From NCBI RefSeq assembly GCF_003097135.1, contig NZ_QEQL01000001.1, forward strand, positions 1,418,918 through 1,482,917: a stretch of DNA of 64,000 nucleotides, in the 5' to 3' direction. A program made the position numbers and the translations under genes. Below, piece after piece: positions 32,279 through 40,736 of the stretch. The DNA comes from Pseudomonas sp. URIL14HWK12:I12 (GTDB taxonomy: Bacteria > Pseudomonadota > Gammaproteobacteria > Pseudomonadales > Pseudomonadaceae). The notes beneath the pieces are model-generated. The model did not search any database. It was not told the DNA's origin and saw nothing but the letters and a program-made list of their open reading frames with translations. Numbering within the stretch: position 1 is the stretch's first letter; every line of letters starts with the position of its first letter.

Positions 32279-33484
32279 ATGTTTCACACCTCTCCCTGGC
32301 GCGCGGACTTCCCCGCCATCGCTGCGCTGCAACGCCAGCAGCAAACCTACCTGGACAACGCCGCCACCACCCAGAAGCCCCAGGCCCTGCTTGACGCGCT
32401 TGCGCATTACTACGGCCACGGTGCGGCCAACGTGCACCGTGCCCAGCACCTACCCGGCGCCCTGGCGACCCAGGCATTCGAGGCGAGCCGCGAGAAGGTC
32501 GCGCTGTGGCTGGGCATGCCTGGCGCAGGGCAGGTGGTTTTCACCCACGGCGCCACATCTGCGTTGAATTTGTTGGCCTATGGGCTCGAAAACCAGTGCC
32601 GCCCGGGCGATGAGGTGGTGGTCAGCGCCCTGGAGCATCACGCCAATCTGCTGCCCTGGCAGCAACTGGCGCAGCGCAAGGGGCTGAAGCTGGTAGTGCT
32701 GCCTCTGACCGAAGTGGGCATCATCGACCTCGAAGCGGCACGCGGTTTGATTGGGCCGGCCACTCGGCTGGTCGCGGTCAGCCAGCTCTCCAATGTGCTG
32801 GGCACGCAGCAGCCGGTGCGCGAGCTGGCAGCGCTGGCTCGTGAGCATGGCGCGTTGAGTGTGGTCGACGGTGCGCAGGGCGTAGTGCATGGCCGGCCGG
32901 AGTTTGCCGCCTTGGGTTGCGATTTCTACGTGTTCTCCAGCCATAAGCTCTACGGGCCCGATGGCGTCGGGGTGATCTGCGGCCGCAGGGAAGCACTGGA
33001 GCGGCTGGCGCACTGGCAGTTCGGCGGCGAAATGGTCCAGCAGGCTGGGTACCACCACGCGACCTTCCGCCCGGCGCCCCTGGGTTTCGAAGCCGGCACG
33101 CCTCCGATTGCCGGGGTCATTGGCCTGGGGGCCACCCTGGACTACCTGAGCGGCCTGGAAACCGAAGCGGTGCTGGCTCATGAGCAGGCGTTACACGAGC
33201 AACTGCTACGCGGGCTCAACGACCGGGACGGCGTGCAGGTGCTTGGCGCACCGGTGCGGGCACTGGCCAGCTTCGTGGTGCAGGGCGTGCACAACGCAGA
33301 CCTCGCCCACCTGCTGACCGAGCAAGGCATCGCTGTCCGTGCAGGGCTGCACTGCGCGATGCCGCTGTTCGAGCGGTTGGGGCTGGGGGGCGCCATTCGT
33401 GTGTCACTGGCGTTGTACAACGACTCGAGCGACCTCCAGCGCTTCTTCGAAGCACTCGACGCTAGCCTGGAGCTGTTGCGATGA
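32279..33484 (+). CDS. csdA: Cysteine desulfurase CsdA (SufS-type)
   Basis: A 401-residue group II cysteine desulfurase. The start MFHTSPWRADFPAI at 32279 has a GAGG site; an in-frame ATG at 32261 would add six residues. The PLP-lysine lies in FSSHKLYGPDGVGV, and the persulfide Cys in the C-terminal AGLHCAMPLF. Upstream motifs YLDNAATTQKP and ANVHRAQH are typical. Overlap with csdE (ATGA) and the nearby tcdA indicate the CSD sulfur-transfer system that supports cyclic t6A formation on tRNA, rather than the SUF Fe-S pathway. Confidence 0.94.
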   Translation: MFHTSPWRADFPAIAALQRQQQTYLDNAATTQKPQALLDALAHYYGHGAANVHRAQHLPGALATQAFEASREKVALWLGMPGAGQVVFTHGATSALNLLAYGLENQCRPGDEVVVSALEHHANLLPWQQLAQRKGLKLVVLPLTEVGIIDLEAARGLIGPATRLVAVSQLSNVLGTQQPVRELAALAREHGALSVVDGAQGVVHGRPEFAALGCDFYVFSSHKLYGPDGVGVICGRREALERLAHWQFGGEMVQQAGYHHATFRPAPLGFEAGTPPIAGVIGLGATLDYLSGLETEAVLAHEQALHEQLLRGLNDRDGVQVLGAPVRALASFVVQGVHNADLAHLLTEQGIAVRAGLHCAMPLFERLGLGGAIRVSLALYNDSSDLQRFFEALDASLELLR

Positions 33485-33888
33485 GCTTGCCCATCGCTGC
33501 GCAGGCCGCGTTGGACGAGCTGTCTGCCATCGCCAGCTGGGAACAGCGTGCACGCGCGTTGATGCAATGGGGCGAGCGCTTGGCGCCGCTGAGCGAGGCG
33601 GAAAAGACCGAAGCGAATCGGGTGCAGGGTTGCGAAAGCCAGGTCTGGCTGGTGGCCGAACGAAAGGCCGATGGCTGGGCGTTTCGCGCCAGCAGCGACG
33701 CCCGCTTGCTGCGCGGCCTGCTGGCGCTGCTGTTGGTCAGGGTCGAGGGCTTGAGCGCCCAGCAACTGGATGCGTTGGACGCGGCGCAGTGGTTCCAGGC
33801 GCTGGGGCTGGGGCGGCAATTGAGCCCCTCGCGCAGCAATGGGCTCAATGCGGTGGTGCAGCGGATGAAGACCTTGGTCTCGGGATGA
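33481..33888 (+). CDS. csdE: SufE-like sulfur acceptor CsdE
   Basis: A 135-residue SufE/CsdE protein that accepts the persulfide from CsdA on its conserved Cys (NRVQGCESQVWLVAE, near residue 50). Other family segments are WEQRARALMQWGERL near the N-terminus and SPSRSNGLNAVVQRMK at the C-terminus. Its ATG overlaps the csdA TGA. In E. coli csdA-csdE-tcdA are adjacent; here two unrelated genes separate csdE from tcdA. Confidence 0.93.
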   Translation: MSLPIAAQAALDELSAIASWEQRARALMQWGERLAPLSEAEKTEANRVQGCESQVWLVAERKADGWAFRASSDARLLRGLLALLLVRVEGLSAQQLDALDAAQWFQALGLGRQLSPSRSNGLNAVVQRMKTLVSG

Positions 33889-33914
33889 GCGTGCGGCAGC
33901 GTCACCCCGAGACC
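33876..33914. terminator. Long-loop inverted repeat at the csdE 3' end
   Basis: GGTCTCGGG (33876-33884, last codons of csdE) is perfectly repeated in inverse as CCCGAGACC (33906-33914), with a 21-base loop. It lies between the convergent csdE and the cysteine-rich gene. There is no T-run, so termination function is tentative. Confidence 0.35.
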
Positions 33915-33920
33915 GCCGTC

Positions 33921-34739
33921 TCAATCGTCATACACGGCGCAGCGTTCCATATCGACAAGCTCCACCCACAGCTTGCCCGTACCAGACCGCCTCAACTCGC
34001 CGAGCACCAGCAGGTGGCAGCCTGAGAGATCGTCCATCTCTCGCTTGCGGGCCCGCCGCAATAGGTCATCGACCAGTGCCTCAGAGACCAGCACGCTGTA
34101 ATCCCGATAGGATCGAGAATTCAACCAGAACGAGCCTTCTTGTTTAGCAGGGCCGACACTGGCAATCATCCCCCAGAACCCGCGATATTGCCCTTCAAGG
34201 CCAGCGTGAACGTCGGCGGTTGCCACAAAAAAATCCCGGACCGTAGTAACGCCGTGCCCTGGCACCTCCAGAGCCTGCGAGGCATTGCGAAACTGCTCGG
34301 AATAGATCAGGTTGCGAAGAATCGGGGTCAGCCGCCGGCGCATACGCGCAGCCGGCCGGGGCCCTTGGCCGGTGTATCGGCCGCCAGCGCCAGGTGCCGG
34401 CACCTGAGCATGCTCGGGCACATGAAAACCCGTACCTGCCCGGCCGTAGCCGAGGTCGAGCTCGATCAGGTCGCCGGGATTGTCGAGGATGTCCTGCTCT
34501 TCCGAACTGGCGTTGCTTTTTGCGCCATCGGCCGCAGCGGCCTGGCATAGAGGGCCATGTGGCCTGGCACCGAAGCACGCCCCCTGCCCGCTGGTGGAAG
34601 CTTTGCGAAAGTATGCCTCGGCGCCGCAGCTGTCGCAGATCAGTGCCCGGCGTTTATATTCAAGCTCCTCTGCCGGTAGCAGGGCGAAGCGGCTGGCAAG
34701 GTAACAAACGTTGTCGTCGGTACATCTGGCAATGTCCAT
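33921..34739 (-). CDS. Unrecognised cysteine-rich (zinc-ribbon-like) protein with possible C-terminal OB-fold
   Basis: A 272-residue protein that I do not recognise. The start MDIARCTDDNVCYLASRF at 34739 has a strong AAGGAG site; the frame remains open upstream but that part looks non-coding. The N-terminal 70 residues hold six cysteines, including CDSCGAEAYFRKAS and CFGARPHGPLCQ, a pattern like treble-clef or CoiA-type zinc ribbons. A Ser/Gly/Ala-rich linker follows. The C-terminal part (about 165-272: RDFFVATADVHAGLEG, GFWGMIASVGPAKQ, LSGCHLLVLGELRRSGTG, LWVELVDMERCAVY) alternates beta-strands like an OB-fold. It is divergent from rpmE2 and shares an intergenic region with a Zur box. Confidence 0.8.
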   Translation of the reverse strand: MDIARCTDDNVCYLASRFALLPAEELEYKRRALICDSCGAEAYFRKASTSGQGACFGARPHGPLCQAAAADGAKSNASSEEQDILDNPGDLIELDLGYGRAGTGFHVPEHAQVPAPGAGGRYTGQGPRPAARMRRRLTPILRNLIYSEQFRNASQALEVPGHGVTTVRDFFVATADVHAGLEGQYRGFWGMIASVGPAKQEGSFWLNSRSYRDYSVLVSEALVDDLLRRARKREMDDLSGCHLLVLGELRRSGTGKLWVELVDMERCAVYDD

Positions 34740-34872
34740 GGGCACTCCTTCGATAGGCGGTGACCTATACGTTGGTGCTGTGAGACCGGAGCAACCACAC
34801 AAATGACAAACTTCAGATTTTTCACAGGGTAGCACCGCCGCTGGCGCGGTCGGATGCGAGCGTATATCATGA

Positions 34873-34885
34873 GTTATAACATAAC
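34873..34885. promoter_or_regulatory. Zur box upstream of rpmE2
   Basis: GTTATAACATAAC is a 5-3-5 palindrome that matches the core of the gamma-proteobacterial Zur consensus (GTTATNNNATAAC) and is followed by the usual ATTT. It ends 23 bases before the rpmE2 start, where Zur would block RNA polymerase under zinc-replete conditions. It also lies 134 bases upstream of the divergent cysteine-rich gene. Confidence 0.75.
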
Positions 34886-34908
34886 ATTTAGCCCCGAGAG
34901 GATTGCTC

Positions 34909-35166
34909 ATGAAGCCCGGTATTCACCCCACCTATCGCCCCGTGCTGTTCCACGACGTCGGTGCCGATGCCTTCTGGCTGATCGGCTCGACAGTCGACAC
35001 CGATAAAACCTTCGCCCACAGCGACGGCCAGACATACCCCTATGTGGCCCTAGACGTCTCCAGCGCCTCGCACCCGGTCTACACCGGCAAGGAGCGCAAG
35101 GCCAAGAGTGAAGGCCGAGTGGCGGGCTTCAACAAGCGTTTTTCAGGTTTCGTCAGCAAGCCTTGA
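34909..35166 (+). CDS. rpmE2: 50S ribosomal protein L31 type B (zinc-independent paralogue)
   Basis: An 85-residue L31 of the C-minus type: [27 protein letters not shown], with no CxxC zinc-binding cysteines. The start at 34909 follows GAGAGGA. Such paralogues replace the zinc-containing L31 when zinc is scarce, releasing zinc, and are classically repressed by Zur; the Zur box just upstream fits this. Its last 24 bases overlap the 3' end of convergent tcdA. Confidence 0.94.
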   Translation: MKPGIHPTYRPVLFHDVGADAFWLIGSTVDTDKTFAHSDGQTYPYVALDVSSASHPVYTGKERKAKSEGRVAGFNKRFSGFVSKP

Positions 35167-35970
35167 AGCCTTGGGCCGTTCGCTTGGGCGGCGGGTGCCT
35201 GCGACCAATTTGTCTACCGCGCGCGCGGCAGCAGCCATGCCGAAGGTGGCGGTGACCATCATCACCGCGCCAAAGCCCCCCGCGCAGTCCAGGCGCACGC
35301 CCTCCCCCACAAAACTTTTGCTCAGGCACACGCCACCGTCTGGAAGCGGATAGCGCAACTGCTCGGTGGAGAACACGCACGGCACGCTGTAGCTGCGCGA
35401 GGTATTGCGTGAAAAGCCGTAGTCACGCCGTAGTAACGAACGTACTCGCGAAGCGAGCGGGTCATGGGTGGTGCGGTTGAGGTCGGCGATTTCGACGCGG
35501 GTCGGGTCGATCTGGCCACCCGCGCCGCCGGTGGTGACGATGCCGATCTTGCGGCGCTTGCACCAAGCAATCAGCGCTGCCTTGGCCGCAACGCTGTCGA
35601 TGCAATCGACGACGAAATCCAGCTGTTCGGTCATGTACTGGGCCAAGGTGTCGGCGGTGACGAAATCCTGCACCGAATGCACGGTGCAGGCTGGGTTGAT
35701 CGCCCGCAGGCGCTGAGCCATCACCTCTACCTTCGGCTGGCCGGTATGGCCCTCAAGCGCATGGGCTTGGCGGTTGGTATTGCTCACACAGACATCGTCC
35801 AGGTCGAAGAGCGAAATTTCCCCTACCCCACTACGGGCCAGCGCCTCGGCTGCCCAAGAGCCGACGCCGCCGATACCGATCACTGCCACATGGGCCGCGC
35901 GCAGGCGCTCAAGGCCTACTTGGCCGTACAGGCGGGCAATGCCGGCAAAGCGGGGGTCGTCGGTGCTCAT
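35143..35970 (-). CDS. tcdA: tRNA threonylcarbamoyladenosine dehydratase
   Basis: A 275-residue E1-like enzyme (TcdA/CsdL) that cyclises t6A37 of tRNA to ct6A in an ATP-dependent step. The start [16 protein letters not shown] at 35970 was chosen by family length; the frame extends 57 codons upstream into the intergenic region. The nucleotide-binding motif is [21 protein letters not shown], followed by [13 protein letters not shown] and [13 protein letters not shown]. CsdA and CsdE, encoded nearby on the other strand, are its functional partners. It ends inside the 3' end of rpmE2. Confidence 0.93.
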   Translation of the reverse strand: MSTDDPRFAGIARLYGQVGLERLRAAHVAVIGIGGVGSWAAEALARSGVGEISLFDLDDVCVSNTNRQAHALEGHTGQPKVEVMAQRLRAINPACTVHSVQDFVTADTLAQYMTEQLDFVVDCIDSVAAKAALIAWCKRRKIGIVTTGGAGGQIDPTRVEIADLNRTTHDPLASRVRSLLRRDYGFSRNTSRSYSVPCVFSTEQLRYPLPDGGVCLSKSFVGEGVRLDCAGGFGAVMMVTATFGMAAAARAVDKLVAGTRRPSERPKASRLADET

Positions 35971-36079
35971 CGGGTTACCTCCAGTCAGATCGGCGCGCAT
36001 TATAGCCTCGTGCGCCATCACCGTCGGCAAGCCAATGCAGTAGAATGCGCCCCTTCCTGTTCCCGCGTGCCGCCCGGCC

Positions 36080-37261
36080 ATGCTGCTCAACGACCCCCTG
36101 ACGCTGCTGTATCTCATCACCCCGTTCGGGTTGATGACCACACTGGTGCTGTGCCTTTCTTACGTGGGCCATGGCCGCCATAGCCCGGCGCTGCACGCCT
36201 GGATTGCCGGGGACTTGGTGCTGGCCGCCTACCGCGTGGTGCCGATGCTGCAACCGGGGCTGCTGCCCGATACCCTGTCGTGGCTGGGGCTGTTCACCCC
36301 AGGCCAGTGCTTCACGCTCAACATCGCCTTGCTGCTGGTGGCGATCGGAGCGCACACCCTGGCGATGCATTACATGGGCAAGCCAAGCGTAGGTAACCAG
36401 CGGCTCCTGGCGACCGTGCTGGGCCCTGCCATGGCGTTTGCCCTAGGCGCTCAAGCACTGTTGCCCAGTGGGTGGGTATTGCCCTGGTTCACTGGCTGGC
36501 TCGCCCTGTCGATCGCCTGGCAACTTCGCGTGACCTGGCCGTTGCGCAAGCGTTACCGCGGCGCCTGGGGCCTGATCGCGGGGCATGTTGCGCTGGTGCT
36601 GTTCCACGCCGGCAACACCCTGGCGATGTTGCTGGAACCGCCGCCTGCGCTGCTCCTGGATGCACCGGATTTACCGTCGTATACCGCGCTGGCCATGGAT
36701 TTCATGGTCTCGTTCCTGTTCACCCTTAGCTTCGCGCTGATGCTGCAGGAGCAATTGCGCCACCAGATCCACCAGTTGAGCGTCACCGACAGCCTCACCG
36801 GTGCGTTCAATCGCCGGGGCGCTACGGCGCTGCTTCGCCAGGAATGGGCCCAGGCCTTGATGCAGCGTTACCCTGCCGCGATGGCCATGATTGACCTGGA
36901 CCACTTCAAGCGCATCAACGATCAGCACGGCCATGCCACCGGAGATGCCGCACTGCAGGTATTCGCCCGCACCGTTCAGGCGCTCAAGCGACAGAGCGAT
37001 GTGTTCGTGCGCTGGGGGGGTGAAGAGTTTTTGCTGGTGTTTCCGCACACCGAAGCCGCCCAGGCTCAGCGCTTCCTCGAGCGCCTGAAAGCGGCGCTGG
37101 CGGCCAACCAGCAGTTGCCTTTTACCTTGGGTTTCAGCGCGGGCCTGGCAGACACCCGTAGCCTGGGGGCCGGGGACGATTTCGAAAGCCTGCTGGCGCA
37201 GGTGGACCAGGCGCTGTATCGCGCCAAACAGGCCCGTGGGCAGGTCGAGGTGGTCGCCTGA
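36080..37261 (+). CDS. Membrane-bound diguanylate cyclase (GGDEF)
   Basis: A 393-residue protein with about six or seven hydrophobic segments in residues 1-225, then a short helix and a GGDEF domain (about 235-390) beginning SVTDSLTGAFNRRG. The active-site signature is GGEEF, near residue 314. An inhibitory I-site RxxD (RQSD) lies five residues upstream, so feedback control by c-di-GMP is expected. It is predicted to make c-di-GMP in response to an unknown membrane signal. The gene is divergent from tcdA (109 bases between) and stands alone before dapE. The ribosome-binding site is weak. Confidence 0.92.
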   Translation: MLLNDPLTLLYLITPFGLMTTLVLCLSYVGHGRHSPALHAWIAGDLVLAAYRVVPMLQPGLLPDTLSWLGLFTPGQCFTLNIALLLVAIGAHTLAMHYMGKPSVGNQRLLATVLGPAMAFALGAQALLPSGWVLPWFTGWLALSIAWQLRVTWPLRKRYRGAWGLIAGHVALVLFHAGNTLAMLLEPPPALLLDAPDLPSYTALAMDFMVSFLFTLSFALMLQEQLRHQIHQLSVTDSLTGAFNRRGATALLRQEWAQALMQRYPAAMAMIDLDHFKRINDQHGHATGDAALQVFARTVQALKRQSDVFVRWGGEEFLLVFPHTEAAQAQRFLERLKAALAANQQLPFTLGFSAGLADTRSLGAGDDFESLLAQVDQALYRAKQARGQVEVVA

Positions 37262-37319
37262 TACGGCGCTTTTGCTATAACCTATCGCCCTTTGCCCGCT
37301 ACCTCGCCCGGAGTTTCCC

Positions 37320-38471
37320 ATGACGGCTGTCGCCGACCTTTCGCCCACCCTGCAACTGGCTTGCGACCTGATCAGCCGCCCCTCGGTCACCCCGCTCGAT
37401 GCGGACTGCCAGGCCCTGATGATGCAACGCCTGGGCGCAGTGGGCTTCAAGCTCGAGCCAATGCGCTTTGAAGACGTCGACAACTTCTGGGCCACGCACG
37501 GCAGCGGCCAGGGCCCGGTGCTGTGCTTTGCCGGCCACACCGACGTGGTGCCCACCGGCCCCGTGCACGCCTGGCAGCACGAGCCGTTCGCGGCGAAAGT
37601 CGATGAAAACGGCATGCTCTGTGGCCGGGGCGCCGCCGACATGAAGGGCAGCCTGGCCGCGATGGTGGTCGCCAGCGAACGCTTCGTGCGCGACTTCCCC
37701 GATCACAAGGGCACCCTGGCCTACCTGATTACCAGTGACGAAGAAGGCCCAGCCGTGCACGGTACCCAGGCGGTGGTCGAAGTGCTGCGCGCCCGTGGCG
37801 AGCGCCTTGACTGGTGCATCGTCGGCGAGCCCTCGAGCACTACGCTGGTAGGCGATGTGGTCAAGAACGGCCGCCGTGGCTCGCTGGGTGGCACCCTGGT
37901 CGTCAAGGGCGTGCAAGGCCACGTGGCGTACCCGCATCTGGCGCGCAACCCCATCCATCAGGCCGCCCCGGCGCTGGCCGAGCTTGCCGCCGAGCACTGG
38001 GACGACGGGAACGCGTTCTTCCCGCCGACCAGTTTCCAGATTTCCAATCTCAATTCCGGAACCGGCGCCACCAACGTGGTGCCAGGTACGCTCACAGCAC
38101 TGTTCAATTTCCGCTTCTCCACCGAATCTACTGTCGAGGGGCTGCAGCAGCGTGTGGCGGCAATTCTCGACAAACACTCGCTGGAGTGGCACGTCGACTG
38201 GTCGCTGTCAGGTTTGCCGTTCCTTACAGAACCCGGCGAGCTGCTTGATGCGGTGCGTGCCAGCATCCAGGCGGTGACTGGGCGAGACACTCAACCTTCC
38301 ACCAGCGGCGGCACCTCCGACGGGCGCTTCATCGCCACCCTCGGCACCCAGGTGGTCGAGCTGGGGCCGGTCAACGCGACCATCCACCAGGTCGATGAGC
38401 GTGTGCTCGCCAGCGACCTGGACGTGCTCACCGACATCTATTACCACACCCTCGTGCGGCTGCTCGCCTGA
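37320..38471 (+). CDS. dapE: Succinyl-diaminopimelate desuccinylase
   Basis: A 383-residue M20-family zinc hydrolase that releases LL-diaminopimelate. Metal ligands and the catalytic Glu are visible in [27 protein letters not shown] and [11 protein letters not shown], and the C-terminal signature [11 protein letters not shown] is intact. It is the third dap gene of the window. Its TGA shares an A with the rlmA ATG (TGATG). Confidence 0.97.
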   Translation: MTAVADLSPTLQLACDLISRPSVTPLDADCQALMMQRLGAVGFKLEPMRFEDVDNFWATHGSGQGPVLCFAGHTDVVPTGPVHAWQHEPFAAKVDENGMLCGRGAADMKGSLAAMVVASERFVRDFPDHKGTLAYLITSDEEGPAVHGTQAVVEVLRARGERLDWCIVGEPSSTTLVGDVVKNGRRGSLGGTLVVKGVQGHVAYPHLARNPIHQAAPALAELAAEHWDDGNAFFPPTSFQISNLNSGTGATNVVPGTLTALFNFRFSTESTVEGLQQRVAAILDKHSLEWHVDWSLSGLPFLTEPGELLDAVRASIQAVTGRDTQPSTSGGTSDGRFIATLGTQVVELGPVNATIHQVDERVLASDLDVLTDIYYHTLVRLLA

Positions 38472-39280
38472 TGCTCACCTGCCCCTTGTGCTCTGCCCCG
38501 CTTGCCAGTGCCGAAAACGGCGTGGCCTGCCCGGCCGGGCACCGCTTTGATCGTGCCCGCCAAGGCTACCTGAACCTACTGCCGGTGCAGCATAAGAACA
38601 GCCGCGCCCCGGGTGACAACCAGGCGATGGTCGAGGCCCGCCGCGCCTTCCTTGAAGAGGGCCACTACGCCCCCGTTGCCCGCCGCCTGGCAGAGCTGGC
38701 GGCAGGCTATGCGCCCAAGCGCTGGGTCGACATCGGCTGTGGCGAAGGCTACTACAGCGCGCAGTTGGCCGAAGCGCTACCAGGCAGCGACGGCTATGCG
38801 CTGGACATCTCCCGCGAGGCGGTCAAACGCGCCTGCAAGCGTGCGCAGGGCGTCACCTGGCTGGTGGCGAGCATGGCGCGGATTCCGCTGCCCAGCGCCA
38901 GCTGCCAACTGCTGACCAGTGTGTTCAGCCCGCTGGACTGGGCCGAGACGCAGCGCCTGCTGGCGCCGGGCGGCGGCCTGCTGCGGGTAGGCCCTACCCG
39001 TGACCACCTCATGGAGCTGCGCCAGCGGCTTTATGACGAGGTGCGCGAGTACATCGACGACAAGCACCTGGCCCAAGTGCCTGCCGGCATGGCCCATGCT
39101 CACAGCGAAACCCTGACTTACACCCTCAAGCTGATCGCCCCCGACTCACGCGCAGCCCTGATGGCCATGACGCCTCATGGCTGGCGCGCCAGTGCCGAAC
39201 GCCGTGCCGCCGTGATCGAGCGGCCCGGGCCTTTCAGCGTCACCGTGTCCATGCGTTACGATTACTTCGTCGCCCACTGA
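38471..39280 (+). CDS. rlmA: 23S rRNA (guanine-N1)-methyltransferase
   Basis: A 269-residue RlmA-type enzyme that methylates G745-equivalent (helix 35) of 23S rRNA. The N-terminal zinc ribbon is CPLCSAPL...CPAGHRFD, followed by ARQGYLNLLPVQ. The SAM-binding Rossmann motif is WVDIGCGEGYYSAQL, near residues 85-100. Relatives in Gram-positives (TlrB) methylate the neighbouring base, but the gamma-proteobacterial context favours RlmA. It is translationally coupled to dapE by a one-base overlap. Confidence 0.9.
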   Translation: MLTCPLCSAPLASAENGVACPAGHRFDRARQGYLNLLPVQHKNSRAPGDNQAMVEARRAFLEEGHYAPVARRLAELAAGYAPKRWVDIGCGEGYYSAQLAEALPGSDGYALDISREAVKRACKRAQGVTWLVASMARIPLPSASCQLLTSVFSPLDWAETQRLLAPGGGLLRVGPTRDHLMELRQRLYDEVREYIDDKHLAQVPAGMAHAHSETLTYTLKLIAPDSRAALMAMTPHGWRASAERRAAVIERPGPFSVTVSMRYDYFVAH

Positions 39281-39299
39281 CCCCTACCGAGTTCATGCC

Positions 39300-39677
39300 A
39301 TGCGCCAACCCGACATCGAAATCTACCTAAAAGACAGCGACGTCGATCACCAGGCCATCACCGCCTGGCTCAACGGTGCTTTGGGCCAATGCAGCGGCTG
39401 GGTGCAACAGGGCCAGGCCTGGAAATGCACCGCCGGGAACGTGCCGGTCACCTGGGTCCCGAAGGCCGTCGGCAAATGGAACAGCCTGTTTCTTGAAAGT
39501 GACAGCACCCCGTGGCCCGACGATATCGCCTGCGCCCGCGCGGCCTATGCAGCGCTTGGGGTAGAAGTACGCTGCGCCCCCGGCACCTGGGTCGAAGAAG
39601 AGGCCGATGAGGAAGCCGACCGCTGGATACGCATCAGCGCCGACGGCGAGCAGGAGATCACCTGGCGAACTTCATAG
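39300..39677 (+). CDS. Conserved hypothetical protein (125 residues)
   Basis: A small acidic cytoplasmic protein beginning MRQPDIEIYLKDSDVDHQAITAWLN. It has no signal peptide or membrane segment; two Trp-rich segments (GWVQQGQAWKC, VPVTWVPKAVGKWNSLFLES) and an acidic EEEADEEADRW stretch precede the C-terminus. It lies 19 bases after rlmA on the same strand, so it is probably the last gene of dapE-rlmA. I recognise it only as a Pseudomonas-type conserved protein of unknown function. Confidence 0.75.
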   Translation: MRQPDIEIYLKDSDVDHQAITAWLNGALGQCSGWVQQGQAWKCTAGNVPVTWVPKAVGKWNSLFLESDSTPWPDDIACARAAYAALGVEVRCAPGTWVEEEADEEADRWIRISADGEQEITWRTS

Positions 39678-39680
39678 GCG

Positions 39681-39754
39681 CTTCAAGCTTCAAGCGAGAG
39701 CAGATTTGCGTGGCATCTCGAATCTCACATCTCGCTTTTGCTTGTAGCTTTCAG
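39681..39754. repeat. Imperfect long inverted repeat of the AGCTNCAAGC type
   Basis: The left arm carries CTTCAAGCTTCAAGC and then GAGAGCAGATTT. The right arm, read in reverse, carries CTGAAAGCTACAAGC, then GCGAGATGTGAGATT. The arms are about 30 bases and diverged, filling the gap between the convergent 125-residue gene and qor. It could act as a bidirectional terminator or be a remnant of a dispersed palindromic element. Confidence 0.45.
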
Positions 39755-39758
39755 GTTC

Positions 39759-40709
39759 CTAACCAACGGCCAGCACGATCTTCCCGCTGATCTGGTTCTG
39801 GCCCAATTCATCGAACGCGGCCTGGGCGTCGCGCACGCTGAACACCCGCTCAAGGCGCGGGTCCAGCCTGCCCTCTTCGAACAGCGGCCACACGTTAAGG
39901 GCCAGGTCTGCCAGCAGTTCGGCCTTGAATACGTCGTCGCGCGAACGCAAGGTGGAGCCCATCAGGTGCACACGCTTGGCCAGCACCTTGGCCAGGTCCA
40001 GCTGGGCATCCTTGCCGCTCATCAAACCAATCAACACCCAGCGGCCGTCTTGTGCGATGGCCTTCAGATTAAGCTCGCTGTACTTGGCCCCTACCGGGTC
40101 GAGGATCACATCGAAGGGGCCGAAGTCTGCCAGCGCCTCCAGGTTCTCGTGGCGCACCACACCGCCCTGTGCCCCGAGCCCTTCGCAATAGGCCAGGCGC
40201 TCGGCACAGCCAACACTCACCCACACCGGGTTGCCAAAGGCCTTGCATAGCTGGATGGCGGCAGTACCTACGCCGCTTGCGCCGGCGTGCAACAACACCT
40301 TCTCGCCCGGCTTCAGGCCGCCCAGTTGAAACAGGTTGAGCCAGGCGGTGGCGTACACCTCCATGATGCCTGCTGCCTGCTCCATGCTCAGCCCAGCTGG
40401 CACCGGTAGTACATGGCGAGCGTCGACCACCACCTGCTCCGCCATGCCACCACCGGCGAGTAACGCACACACCTTATCGCCCACCTGCCAGGCGCTGCCC
40501 GGCCCCACCTCTTCGATCACCCCGGCACACTCCAGGCCCAGAATGTCGGAGGCCCCTGGCGGCGGCGGGTACATCCCGGCGCGCTGCAAGAGGTCGGCAC
40601 GGTTCAGGCCGGCTGCGGCCACACGGATGCGTACCTGCCCTACGTCACAGGTTGGCTCTGGGCGCTCGGCCCACTCGACTTGCCCTTCAACGCCTTGCAA
40701 TGCCTTCAC
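39759..40709 (-). CDS. NAD(P)H quinone oxidoreductase (PIG3/TP53I3-like)
   Basis: A 316-residue zinc-free medium-chain dehydrogenase/reductase. The N-terminal GroES-like domain has AAAGLNRADLLQRAGMYPPPPGASD, typical of the PIG3 quinone oxidoreductases, and the Rossmann domain has LLHAGASGVGTAAIQL. It is predicted to reduce quinones with NADPH. The start codon is GTG (40707-40709) with a strong GGAGGT site 5 bases upstream. It is convergent with the 39300 gene and divergent from prc. Confidence 0.9.
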   Translation of the reverse strand: MKALQGVEGQVEWAERPEPTCDVGQVRIRVAAAGLNRADLLQRAGMYPPPPGASDILGLECAGVIEEVGPGSAWQVGDKVCALLAGGGMAEQVVVDARHVLPVPAGLSMEQAAGIMEVYATAWLNLFQLGGLKPGEKVLLHAGASGVGTAAIQLCKAFGNPVWVSVGCAERLAYCEGLGAQGGVVRHENLEALADFGPFDVILDPVGAKYSELNLKAIAQDGRWVLIGLMSGKDAQLDLAKVLAKRVHLMGSTLRSRDDVFKAELLADLALNVWPLFEEGRLDPRLERVFSVRDAQAAFDELGQNQISGKIVLAVG

Positions 40710-40736
40710 GCTACCTCCATAGTTGTTTCAGGACTG

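Noticed and set aside
32279..33888. SUF iron-sulfur assembly (sufS-sufE)
   Set aside because: No sufA/B/C/D is nearby, and tcdA lies close by, which fits the CSD system better.
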